Assembly: GCA_018969295.1 (NCBI GenBank)
Contig: JAGWYN010000100.1
Location: forward strand, 1-6,043
Direction: 5' to 3'
Source: Chloroflexota bacterium
Lineage (GTDB): Bacteria; Chloroflexota; Anaerolineae; Caldilineales; Caldilineaceae
Length of the DNA stretch: 6,043 nucleotides
Part shown: one piece after another, positions 1 to 5,170 of the stretch
Layout: each line of letters starts with the position of its first letter
How positions within the stretch are numbered: position 1 is the first letter of the stretch
The notes under the pieces: generated by a model
What the model was told of the DNA's origin: nothing
Databases searched by the model: none
What the model saw: the letters and a program-made list of their open reading frames with translations, nothing else
Made by a program: the position numbers and the translations under genes

Positions 1-51
1 CTGCTGCTCGCCTTCACTCAACTTGATTTGTGTGGGCTGTCCGCCTCTCAT
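1..51 (-). CDS. Start of a probable IS630-like transposase (partial, runs off the left edge)
   Basis: An ATG at 51-49 on the minus strand opens a frame that continues to the window edge, giving 17 residues beginning MRGGQPTQIKLSEGEQQ. This resembles the N-terminus of IS630-family transposases, which often begin with a short basic stretch followed by an 'xLSExE' segment leading into a helix-turn-helix. A purine-rich Shine-Dalgarno-like GAGAG lies about 8 bases upstream. A TATACT box sits further upstream, around 107-112 on the minus strand, and could be its promoter. No catalytic DDE residue lies inside the window, so the family call rests on a very short peptide and on the position just inside a gene interruption. 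It could instead be another small gene. Confidence 0.45.
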   Translation of the reverse strand, partial: MRGGQPTQIKLSEGEQQ

Positions 52-169
52 GCATCACTCTCTTCACTGATGGACCGGTGCTGCTACATCTGCGTTCATT
101 TGCATCAGTATAGCATAGATTTATTTGCGCCGACCTGTAGTAGTTATCTGACTTTCGTGTCCCATTGTT
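1..169 (-). mobile_element. Probable end of an insertion sequence inserted into the MNT gene
   Basis: The MNT nucleotidyltransferase coming from the right loses all family resemblance at about position 173. From there leftward the sequence is more AT-rich, with a promoter-like TATACT and then the transposase start at 51. This is the arrangement expected for the transposase-proximal end of an IS element. A TA dinucleotide at 169-170, the usual IS630/Tc1 target, sits at the boundary, and GGGACACGAAAG on the minus strand just inside could be part of the terminal inverted repeat. The other end lies outside the window, so the repeat and the TA duplication cannot be confirmed here. Confidence 0.45.
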
Positions 170-373
170 ATTGACACGTTCCGCCAACTCTGTTTTCATA
201 TGTTCCATTTGGAACAGATCTGGCGGCATTTCGACAACGATGTCAACATCACTGGCCGCGGTTGCCTGGTCTCGGGCAACTGAACCGAAGATGCCTAATC
301 GGGTGATGCCGTACTGCATAGACAGTTCTTGTTTTTTCGCGTTCAGAGCGCGTAGTACTGTATCCCGTTGCAT
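14..373 (-). pseudogene. MNT-type nucleotidyltransferase toxin/antitoxin-family protein, C-terminus replaced by IS sequence
   Basis: Residues 1-67 are a clear MNT-type nucleotidyltransferase domain: a leading helix, then GIFGSVAR (G30, S31) and SDVDIVV, with D42 and D44 as two metal-binding acidic residues. In MntA/HepT-like modules such proteins pair with a HEPN protein and can AMPylate it. The start at 373 is supported by AGGA seven bases upstream and by the usual N-terminal length. After about residue 67 (AERV) the frame becomes low-complexity polar sequence unlike the family. The strand that normally carries the third acidic residue is missing, so catalysis should be lost. The tail, down to the stop at 14-16, appears to be read from an inserted IS end. 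Any HEPN partner would lie beyond the left edge. Confidence 0.8.
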
Positions 374-434
374 TATCCAATCCTATTCCAGGCACTGCCC
401 AACGACCAACATCACCCCTCGGAAAGGGTCTACT

Positions 435-605
435 TCACGATGGGGGCAGGTTTTTGGCAGCGTCCCCCATCTGGTCAAAACGTCCGCTAAGGACGGTGGC
501 ACGAACTGGCAGCAGGTTTTCGGCACCTTGCCGGGACCAGCGCATGCCAGGACCGCAGAAGCGAGCCTTGAATTGCTTTGCGCCGCTTTCGACCATACAG
601 CAGTG
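435..605 (-). pseudogene. C-terminal fragment of a transposase (ISKra4-like)
   Basis: The last 50 or so residues of this frame contain MVESGAKQFK, GPGMRWSRQGAE, LLPVRATVLSGRFD and a stop at 435-437. This pattern (xVESxxKQ, then GMRWSxxGAxxLLxxRxxxxxxRFD) is what I recall for the C-terminal end of ISKra4-type DDE transposases, where the glutamate of 'VES' belongs to the catalytic region. Everything upstream of the fragment in that transposase is absent: the frame instead joins the small helical protein at 606-809. The element's outer end probably lies between this stop and the MNT start, at 374-434, but I could not define its inverted repeat. The family assignment is from memory of the motif; that it is a transposase C-terminus is more certain than which family. 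Confidence 0.6.
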
Positions 606-809
606 CCCTCCTGTTTCATCCACCGTGCGGCCGCAATACAGACAATTCTCAGCATGAAGGAAAGTGCGCAGCGCATCGGCGGCGCTGATCAGACCATGGC
701 TCAATGATTCGAGAACCCCAAGGTTGCGCAAGGCGAAAATCTCCAGTTGTTCAGCCCGTGTCCGGTCTGGTTCAGTAAGCAATTGCTTGAGTTGGATCCT
801 ATCGTTCAT
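606..809 (-). pseudogene. Small helical protein of unknown function, 3'-truncated (third gene of the peptidase set)
   Basis: The frame starts with MNDRIQLKQLLTEPDRTR and continues through predicted helices rich in Leu and Ala to LHAENCLY (about residue 58). I recall related hypothetical proteins, usually about 100-120 residues, with the pattern 'LRNLxVLExxxxGLxxxxxAxxxFxxAxNCL', encoded next to C39-like peptidases. Here the sequence changes after about residue 60 and the frame reads straight into a transposase C-terminus, so the native tail is lost. It begins 16 bases after the peptidase stop, consistent with an operon. The ATG at 809 is chosen because upstream codons in this frame read through the peptidase gene in another frame and look unlike protein. 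No strong ribosome-binding site precedes it. The function is unknown. Confidence 0.55.
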
Positions 810-825
810 GATGTCTTTTGGGAGA

Positions 826-1284
826 TCAACGTACCGGGCGCAGGATTGCATAAGCGTCATCCGAATGTAGCCATGCGAGCAGCAGGTTGCCAAGCGCAAC
901 ACGCGCAGGCGCAACTGCTAGACCTGGATCGATCAGTATGCAATTGTCGCCTTCAATTCCAGCCAGGACAACAGCATGCGGCGTGTCAATGGACCAATAC
1001 GGAAGCAGATCCCCAGTACGAACAAAAAGAATTGGCGGTACACCTTGGGCCAGCCATTCTGTCAGAGCGGCTTCGGAGCCTGAAGTGTAGATGACATCAA
1101 AGCCGCGACGCGCGATCTGCACGACCCGACTTGCAGGTGTACCAACAGACTGGGTCTTTAGCCAGCGTGCCACGTCTTCTTGGGCTAGAGGCTGCTCCCA
1201 GAAAGCGCTGACCATGGCGACACACGCAGGCAAACACCAACCTGGTTTGTGTTCACCCTGGTGTGGAACGTTGAGCCAAGGCAT
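826..1284 (-). CDS. C39-like (papain-fold) cysteine peptidase
   Basis: The 152-residue protein has the Peptidase_C39-like layout. There is an N-terminal GWCLPACVAMV with the probable nucleophile C17, then a mixed helical part, then a beta region with DTPHAVVLAGI (H103) and CILIDPG (D119) giving the His and Asp of the triad. H8-Q9 just ahead of the Cys could supply the oxyanion Gln. Bacteriocin exporters of the C39 type carry this domain fused to an ABC transporter; here it stands alone, with no signal peptide or membrane segment, so it is probably cytoplasmic. The start at 1284 is preferred over the more upstream starts because GGAG lies about 6-8 bases ahead and the domain begins immediately. 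The first 32 bases overlap the end of the upstream gene, indicating translational coupling. The substrate is unknown. Confidence 0.8.
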   Translation of the reverse strand: MPWLNVPHQGEHKPGWCLPACVAMVSAFWEQPLAQEDVARWLKTQSVGTPASRVVQIARRGFDVIYTSGSEAALTEWLAQGVPPILFVRTGDLLPYWSIDTPHAVVLAGIEGDNCILIDPGLAVAPARVALGNLLLAWLHSDDAYAILRPVR

Positions 1285-1606
1285 TGCCGCGCTCCGCAAT
1301 TTCATCAAGCAGTTGCTGAGTGTAAAGCACCTCACCCGTTTGCGAGTCCACGTCAAGCGTGCCAACCTGGCCCACCGGGCCAACTGTTGGCAGGCCCAGC
1401 CAAACCGGGACACGCCAGACCAGACGACGACCAGCAACCAGGCTGGGCTTCTCACCATAAAGCTGTGTACCGACCAGGTCGAGCAACAGCCTGCTCACCT
1501 TACGTTGGGCAACTATGTCGGTGACATTGATACGCGAGGACACACTGACTTCGATTTTGACATCGGCGTATTCGGGCAGAACCATCCGCTCTAGTTCGAC
1601 TGTCAT
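1253..1606 (-). CDS. Conserved small protein of unknown function, PepSY-like beta region
   Basis: The predicted protein is 117 residues. The first part (residues 1-45) contains a charged and beta-like segment, PEYADVKIEVSVSS, followed by a helix. The second part contains RRLVWRVPVWLG, then VGQVGTLDVDSQTGEVL (about residues 79-94), and a C-terminal amphipathic helix. The 'W-x-V-P-V ... VD-x-x-TGEV' pattern resembles the beta hairpin of PepSY domains, which often inhibit or accompany proteases, but this is a resemblance only. The start at 1606 has AAGGGAG seven bases upstream and removes a 25-residue extension that looks unlike protein. The gene overlaps the C39-like peptidase by 32 bases, so a linked role, such as inhibitor, chaperone or substrate of the peptidase, is a reasonable inference. 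I recall homologues as hypothetical proteins beside such peptidases. Confidence 0.7.
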   Translation of the reverse strand: MTVELERMVLPEYADVKIEVSVSSRINVTDIVAQRKVSRLLLDLVGTQLYGEKPSLVAGRRLVWRVPVWLGLPTVGPVGQVGTLDVDSQTGEVLYTQQLLDEIAERGNALAQRSTPG

Positions 1607-1719
1607 CGCAGGCTCCCTTGGTACTAACGCCACAAACAGCGACAATTCCAGCTTGCCACACACAAGTTCAGTGGCAGTCACTCATCATTATCGCCCAAGT
1701 CGCAAGTTTTGGCTACCAG

Positions 1720-1737
1720 GTCACGCACGTCACGCAC
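1720..1737. repeat. Two perfect tandem copies of a 9-bp unit
   Basis: GTCACGCAC occurs twice in direct succession (1720-1728 and 1729-1737), followed by GTG. It lies in the 157-base gap between the recombinase fragment, whose stop is at 1764, and the 1606 gene start. The gap holds no other clear gene. The repeat could be part of the upstream control region of the peptidase operon or of an old recombination site, but two short copies are weak evidence of either. Confidence 0.35.
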
Positions 1738-1763
1738 GTGAGTCTGGGAAGAAGCGTCTATGG

Positions 1764-2036
1764 TCATGCCAGTTCGTCAAATGGCGACAGCTCGAATTCC
1801 AGGACCGTCTTTTTGACCCGTTCATCGTCTTGGTTGCCATAGATAGCCAAGGTGACCGTAACATTGGCATGCCCCAGCGCCTGGGCGACGACCTCGGCGT
1901 TGATCCCTTTGTCGAGCCAGGCTTGCGCCGCCCGGTGGCGAAAAGCATGCAGGTTGTGCTTGCCACGGACGTTGGCCTGCGCCGCCAGGCGCTTGACCAA
2001 CTGCCGGACGCCGTCATCGGTCAAGGGATGGCCCGG
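1764..2036 (-). pseudogene. Tyrosine recombinase (phage-type integrase), C-terminal catalytic fragment
   Basis: The frame carries the end of a tyrosine recombinase catalytic domain. Counting from a TTG at 2024, it has LHAFRHRAA (the HxxR box, H26 and R29), QALGHANVTVT (H52) and AIYGN with the nucleophile Y62, then a charged C-terminal helix. The DNA-binding N-terminus and the first catalytic Arg are absent, so it cannot be an active recombinase. The frame runs upstream of the TTG only to about 2036, where it overlaps the end of the restriction-enzyme frame in a different phase; the native residues before 'GHPLTDD' are gone. The TTG overlaps the restriction-enzyme stop (TTGA), so some translation by coupling is conceivable. 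It most likely marks a deletion between an integrated element and the restriction gene. Confidence 0.8.
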
Positions 2037-2563
2037 ATCAGCTCGCTATGCTCGCCGGGGCTGAGAGTGATTTGTTTGCCCGGTGCAATCTCGACCGGAA
2101 CACGGTTCTGTTCGCGTTTCATGGCGTAGCGGGCAACCAGCGTTTCCCGTCCGGCCAGATATGCTGTCAGGCTGTCATGCCATTCCGGTGTGCCGAAAGT
2201 GCGCAGCAAGGCAAGCGCAGCCGGCTCGATCTGATAGACAGTCTTTGGGCTGTTCACCGGTCGGTCGGGCTTGTCCGGGTTGTAGAGCGCGATGCCCGCG
2301 TCGCAGAACGGATGCATGGTCTGTCGGCGGAACGTCTCGCGGCTGTTCGGCGCGTACTCCTTGCCGTAGTGCTCGTGCGCCCACCCCATGAGGGGCGTGA
2401 TGCCCACAAGCGGGTTTTGCGCGTCGGCCCACGCCTTGCCCGGCGTGAGGTTCAGCAGGGCTAGCAGCGAAAGCGCGGAACGCTCGTTTTGCTGCGCCCT
2501 GGACAGGCCCAGGGCAATGATGATCTGGTGCGCGGCCTTGATGGAGTCGTTCTTGTCGTTCAT
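2021..2563 (-). pseudogene. BsuBI/PstI-family restriction endonuclease, N-terminal part only
   Basis: The frame starts MNDKNDSIKAAHQI and matches what I know of BsuBI/PstI-type type II endonucleases. It has an N-terminal winged-helix domain (about residues 5-130, including ALLNLTPGKAW, LMGWAHEHYGKEYAPN and ETFRRQTMHPFCDAG) and a linker up to PGKQITLSPGEHSELIRAI. The family continues with a C-terminal nuclease domain of roughly 140 residues. Here the reading frame ends one codon after 'RAI', at the junction with the recombinase fragment, so the PD-(D/E)XK-type catalytic core is missing and no cleavage is expected. The start at 2563 overlaps the methyltransferase stop as ATGA, the usual coupling in such operons. 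The remaining 180 residues could still fold as a DNA-binding domain, but decay is the simplest reading. Confidence 0.85.
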
Positions 2564-3546
2564 TCGGTCAGGGTTCCTAGCTTGGCGTCGATCTGTTCTT
2601 GCGTGAGCGTTCTTTGCTGCATGGCCCACTCGCCAAGCTCGATCAGGGCTTCACGGCTCGGGTACTTCATCAGCTTGAGGTCGGTCGCATTGACCTGGGT
2701 ATGGCCGTTGAAGCTCCTGAAATTTTCATCAACTGCGGTCGTGTTGAGGAACACAGCCAGCCCGCGAGCCAGCGCCTCGGGCAATCCACGCTTGTTTTCG
2801 TGGAAGACGTTCAAGTGGTTCTCGAAGCCCAACACGGGCGCGTCCCCAAAGGTGCCAGGCTCGACCACGCTCGCCACGATCCGGCGCTTTTCTTCCTTGG
2901 ACGAGAAGCGGCGAACCACGCAGTAGAAGCCGTTCGGGTACAGCCATTTTTCGGTGTCGGCGTTGCGCTCAATGGCATTCGGCTTTTTCATGTCCTTGAT
3001 AGGCCATGTGGTGCCGGTGCTGCTGAAATGGCCCGGATACAGCAAGGGAACAGTGCACTCCTCTGGCATGTCGCGCAGGTGCTCTTTCAGCCTGAAATCG
3101 ACTACCGGCCCGGTGGATACCTTGATGCACAGGTCGGCCAGCGTGCAGCAGATCGCCTCGAATCGCTCGATGGTATTTTTCTCCGGGGACGTGGGGATGT
3201 GAATGAACCGCTCCGGGTCGTCGGGGAACACGATCCGGTCGAACGGGTGTTTGTGGGTCACAAGATCGACGAAGGTGTCGTCGGTCGATGTCGTCACTGT
3301 CACCGGCCCCTGCTGGCCGTCCCGCTCCAAGCGAACGATGATGTTTTCTTGCAAAACCTCATCGTCCTTGAATGCCTTGCTGCGCGACTCGAACAGGTGT
3401 ATGTGGCGGACGGCCACACGCTCAAGGAGGAAGTCGCGAAATGGCCGGTAATACGGCCCATTGCAGAAGCTGCGCGGGATGATGGCGACGATTTGCCCAC
3501 CCGGCGCAGCCATCAGCTTGACACGGGGGTAGGCCAGGCCCAAGTC
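2560..3546 (-). pseudogene. Adenine-specific DNA methyltransferase (BsuBI/PstI type), C-terminal part only
   Basis: About 327 residues are preserved, beginning near KLMAAPGGQIVAIIPRSF, which in N6-adenine methyltransferases lies soon after the catalytic NPPY motif. The rest is the target-recognition half: FESRSKAFKDDEVLQENII, FDRIVFPDDPERF, a STGPVVDFR segment, then VVRRFSSKEEKRRIVASVV and AVFLNTTAVDENFR near the end. Motif I (SAM binding) and NPPY are both absent, because an in-frame TGA lies at 3547-3549 and the sequence beyond is unrelated. The only start in frame is TTG at 3543, without a convincing ribosome-binding site. The normal job is to protect the host's CTGCAG-like sites from the adjacent endonuclease; this piece cannot do so. 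Loss of both catalytic halves makes the pair harmless. Confidence 0.85.
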
Positions 3547-3623
3547 TCAAACCCGCAAAACGACGCACACCGCCCACAACGGCGAACTGTGCCAATTGCC
3601 CGCCGTCTGACCGGCCAAGATGA

Positions 3624-3785
3624 TTAGCTGCTGCATGCGGCTTTGACCGGAGCTTTTTTCGGCGCGGACACACGCCGAGCAGGATAGGAAGCAAACGGAC
3701 GGCCGCTTTTCTGTTCCCCCACCTTCAGATCACGGTAGATCGCCAGCAAGTCGTTGTTGAAGTGCGCCGCATGAGCCCAGTTCAC
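3624..3785 (-). CDS. Short antitoxin-like ORF (C-terminal part of a PIN-partner antitoxin)
   Basis: A frame starting at GTG 3785 encodes 53 residues: NWAHAAHFNNDLLAIYRDLK, then KSGRPFASYPARR and a basic Lys/Ala-rich tail ending CSS. The 'HxxxFNxDLxAIxxDL...SGRxxxxxPxRR' pattern is what I recall for small antitoxin-like proteins that usually precede PIN-domain toxins. Those normally have about 20 more residues at the N-terminus ('DPIVDEVRxxR...'). Here that part is replaced by the end of another PIN gene. The GTG happens to have GAGGTAA about 6 bases upstream, so a short product is possible, but this signal lies inside the other fragment and may be accidental. No toxin follows: the next gene is the beheaded methyltransferase. 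Confidence 0.45.
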   Translation of the reverse strand: MNWAHAAHFNNDLLAIYRDLKVGEQKSGRPFASYPARRVSAPKKAPVKAACSS

Positions 3786-3930
3786 GACAAGTTACCTCGA
3801 TCTTACTGCGTATACCCGCATTCGCCAAGTGCTTGTAGTTCCAGGTCAGCAGATATTCGATGCCATTCACCACGGAGACAGCTACGTGCAACGCAGCTTC
3901 GGGAAATTCCGGCAAAATCGCCTTGCCCTC
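3781..3930 (-). pseudogene. PIN-domain toxin (VapC-like), C-terminal fragment
   Basis: Within a longer open frame (stop at 3730-3732), the stretch AILPEFPEAALHVAVSVVNG then IEYLLTWNYKHLANAGIRSKIE matches the C-terminal third of a common group of VapC-like PIN ribonucleases. The helix with an acidic residue before 'xHVAxA', and the 'YLLTWNxxHLxNA' strand-turn, are typical. The N-terminal two thirds, with the first catalytic Asp and Glu, are not present upstream in any frame that I could read. The family normally ends with '...ICTPEEL' about 15 residues after 'CREx'; that end is also lost, replaced at about 3780 by the antitoxin-like sequence in another frame. It is therefore a two-sided remnant. 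Confidence 0.65.
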
Positions 3931-3988
3931 GTCCGTGCGGCAGTCTGACGCAACATGTTTGATCTCTTTACTTTCCGGTAAGAATGGG

Positions 3989-4201
3989 TCAAGCAGCCCG
4001 TTTGAGACGGCGATGCGCCTCGATCCCCTTGGGTAAGTGGGCCGTAACCGAGTCCTTTTTTCGAATTTGCGGGTCATCGAACAAGAAAGTTGGAAAATCA
4101 GCCTTGTCCAGGAGCCGCCGCAAGCGTCCTGGGATAGCCTGGGGAGTGCGATCCCAGAAACCTGAAGGGACTGGCGGCATAACAGCAGCGGCATACGTCA
4201 A
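3989..4201 (-). pseudogene. Unidentified protein fragment
   Basis: A frame open from about 4225 down to a TGA at 3989-3991 gives a protein-like sequence: SAGAILTYAAAVMPPVPSGF, then WDRTPQAIPGRLRRLLDKAD, FPTFLFDDPQIRKKD and HLPKGIEAHRRLK. The mix of hydrophobic and charged residues looks genuine, and the composition fits its neighbours, but I do not recognise the family. There is no ATG with a ribosome-binding site; the only plausible starts are a TTG at 4201 and an internal ATG at about 4180. Immediately after the stop, another frame reads GLLDPFLPESKEIKHVAS, which might be its continuation after a frameshift. It starts 24 bases after the PIN gene stop at 4226. It could be a fragment of a larger enzyme or simply an accidental open frame. 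Confidence 0.3.
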
Positions 4202-4225
4202 AATAGCGCCAGCAGAATGCTTGGC

Positions 4226-4720
4226 CTATTCCGAAGAACTCAGTTCGTCCCAGGTGCGGTGACGAATCGCCTCAAGTTGTTCACTCGTCCACCTCATGAC
4301 ATCGCGCAGAAAGACCGGCGGCAGACAGATGCCAGGGATGGCAGCGCGCACCTGTGCGGTGGACTCATGGTCGTCGGTAAAATCACAGTCATAGGTGACA
4401 AAATAGTCGACCTCGGCGGCGATGACAGAAAGTGCAATCGGAATATCCTCGGTCTGGCGCACGAGTCCAGCCGCCGCCTCCACTGCTTTTGCGGTGGGGA
4501 GCGGCGTAATCTCAAATTCGACCAGCGCAAGAAAACGCTCGAACTGCTCTTGGGCATCGGGAAAATTGCGTTCGATCTGCCGGCGCGCTTCCAGGATCAC
4601 AATCTCTGGCAAGACAAGCACGACTTCGCCGGCCAGCGCATGTTGCAGTATCGCGTGGGGCCAGCGCGGCCAAATGATGCTGCTGAGCAGGATGTTGGTG
4701 TCGATGGCAACCCGCGGGAT
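4226..4720 (-). pseudogene. PIN-domain toxin with complete catalytic domain but no start codon
   Basis: The frame encodes a full PIN ribonuclease of about 164 residues. It has VAIDTNILLSSI with the first catalytic Asp (residue 7), LVLPEIVILEA (Glu 39), TEDIPIALSVI (Asp 92) and YFVTYDCDF (Asp 111), ending in DELSSSE. This is the layout of 'putative toxin-antitoxin toxin component, PIN family' proteins. The reading frame before VAIDTN is TAA ATC CCG CGG GTT: an in-frame stop (4721-4723), then no ATG, GTG or TTG. The first usable start is a GTG at 4621, which would drop 33 residues including the first catalytic Asp. So the gene has lost its start, or an ATG became ATC at 4718-4720. Its own antitoxin is not upstream; instead the neighbouring antitoxin points the opposite way. 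Confidence 0.8.
4711..4718. other. CCCGCGGG palindrome at the head-to-head junction
   Basis: A perfect 8-bp palindrome lies between the minus-strand PIN frame and the plus-strand antitoxin, at the place where the two modules meet. It covers the codons where the PIN start would be expected. It may be chance in GC-rich DNA, an operator half-site, or the scar of the rearrangement that put the two genes head to head. Confidence 0.25.
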
Positions 4721-4738
4721 TTACGAAAAGGATACGCC

Positions 4739-4948
4739 ATGATCGCTCAACCACCGTTGACGAACCTACAGATGGAATTGCTCAAGCTCTATTCGCTGCG
4801 CCTGTCGGATGAACAACTGCTGGAGGTCAAGCAAGTACTGGCGCGTCACTTTACCGATCGGTTGACGCGCCATGTCGATGCATTGTGGGAGCAGAAGGGG
4901 TTGACCACAGCCGATATGGAATCCTGGCTGAACGACGATGACCAGTGA
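4739..4948 (+). CDS. Short antitoxin of a PIN-toxin module (orphan)
   Basis: The 69-residue protein begins MIAQPPLTNLQMELLKLYS and continues LSDEQLLEVKQVLARHF, then DALWEQKGLTTADMESWL and an acidic tail, DDDQ. Small all-helical proteins with 'LQxELLKLYxxxLSDExLxExKxxLAxxF...LWxxxGLTxxxMxxWL' are, to my knowledge, the usual upstream partners of PIN-family toxins in Cyanobacteria and Chloroflexota. The start at 4739 is set by AAAAGGA about 6 bases upstream; the frame extends further upstream but only through the PIN gene on the other strand. Its last codons overlap a plus-strand ATG at 4938, the normal toxin start, but that toxin is lost after a few codons. Its promoter must lie within the first part of the opposite PIN frame. 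Confidence 0.75.
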   Translation: MIAQPPLTNLQMELLKLYSLRLSDEQLLEVKQVLARHFTDRLTRHVDALWEQKGLTTADMESWLNDDDQ

Positions 4949-5009
4949 TCAGGTCAGAACTTGTACTGCGCAGCAATTCCTTCAAATGGTAAGGTCAGAC
5001 TTGCGTTGA
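4938..5009 (+). pseudogene. First codons of the lost PIN toxin
   Basis: An ATG overlapping the antitoxin end by 11 bases opens MTSDQVR, which is the kind of lead-in ('MTxxxxRVVxDTN') seen directly before the first catalytic Asp of PIN toxins in this operon type. The frame then changes to TCTAQQF and stops at 5007-5009 without any PIN motif. The break therefore falls at about 4958. The toxin body is not found elsewhere on the plus strand in the window. The case rests on the overlap position and on seven residues, so it is suggestive rather than proven. Confidence 0.4.
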
Positions 5010-5170
5010 CCGCAACGTCGGCACTGTGAACGACAATCATGGTTGCCTCGTAACCCGGTAACATCCCGGACTTCAGTCCATCAACTCCTGCTCGATGCCA
5101 ACTGACGCGCTATTGAACATGTGTTTCGTGAAAGTGTGACCTGGATGAAGCCATGCAGGCGAAAAGCGCT

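Noticed and set aside
383..676. Minus-strand frame overlapping the transposase fragment
   Set aside because: It is an alternative phase of the same DNA with no family-like pattern.
165..707. A 180-codon plus-strand open frame
   Set aside because: It runs opposite to the MNT domain and the transposase fragment, both with clear motifs, and its product has Ser/Arg-rich composition typical of a shadow frame.
1285..1458. N-terminal extension of the C39-like peptidase frame
   Set aside because: The extra 58 residues overlap the upstream gene in another phase and show no family match; the ATG at 1284 has its own GGAG.
1607..1681. 25-residue N-terminal extension of the 117-residue protein
   Set aside because: AAGGGAG sits directly before the ATG at 1606, and the extension adds nothing recognisable.
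1720..1740. Possible CRISPR-like or iteron repeat
   Set aside because: Only two 9-bp copies without spacers or further units; too little for an array or an origin.
2599..3627. A 342-codon plus-strand open frame
   Set aside because: It is the antisense of the methyltransferase fragment, whose minus-strand translation matches a known family; the plus-strand protein has no recognisable motif.
4217..4738. Long upstream extension of the antitoxin frame on the plus strand
   Set aside because: It lies opposite the PIN domain and looks unlike protein; the ribosome-binding site before 4739 marks the real start.
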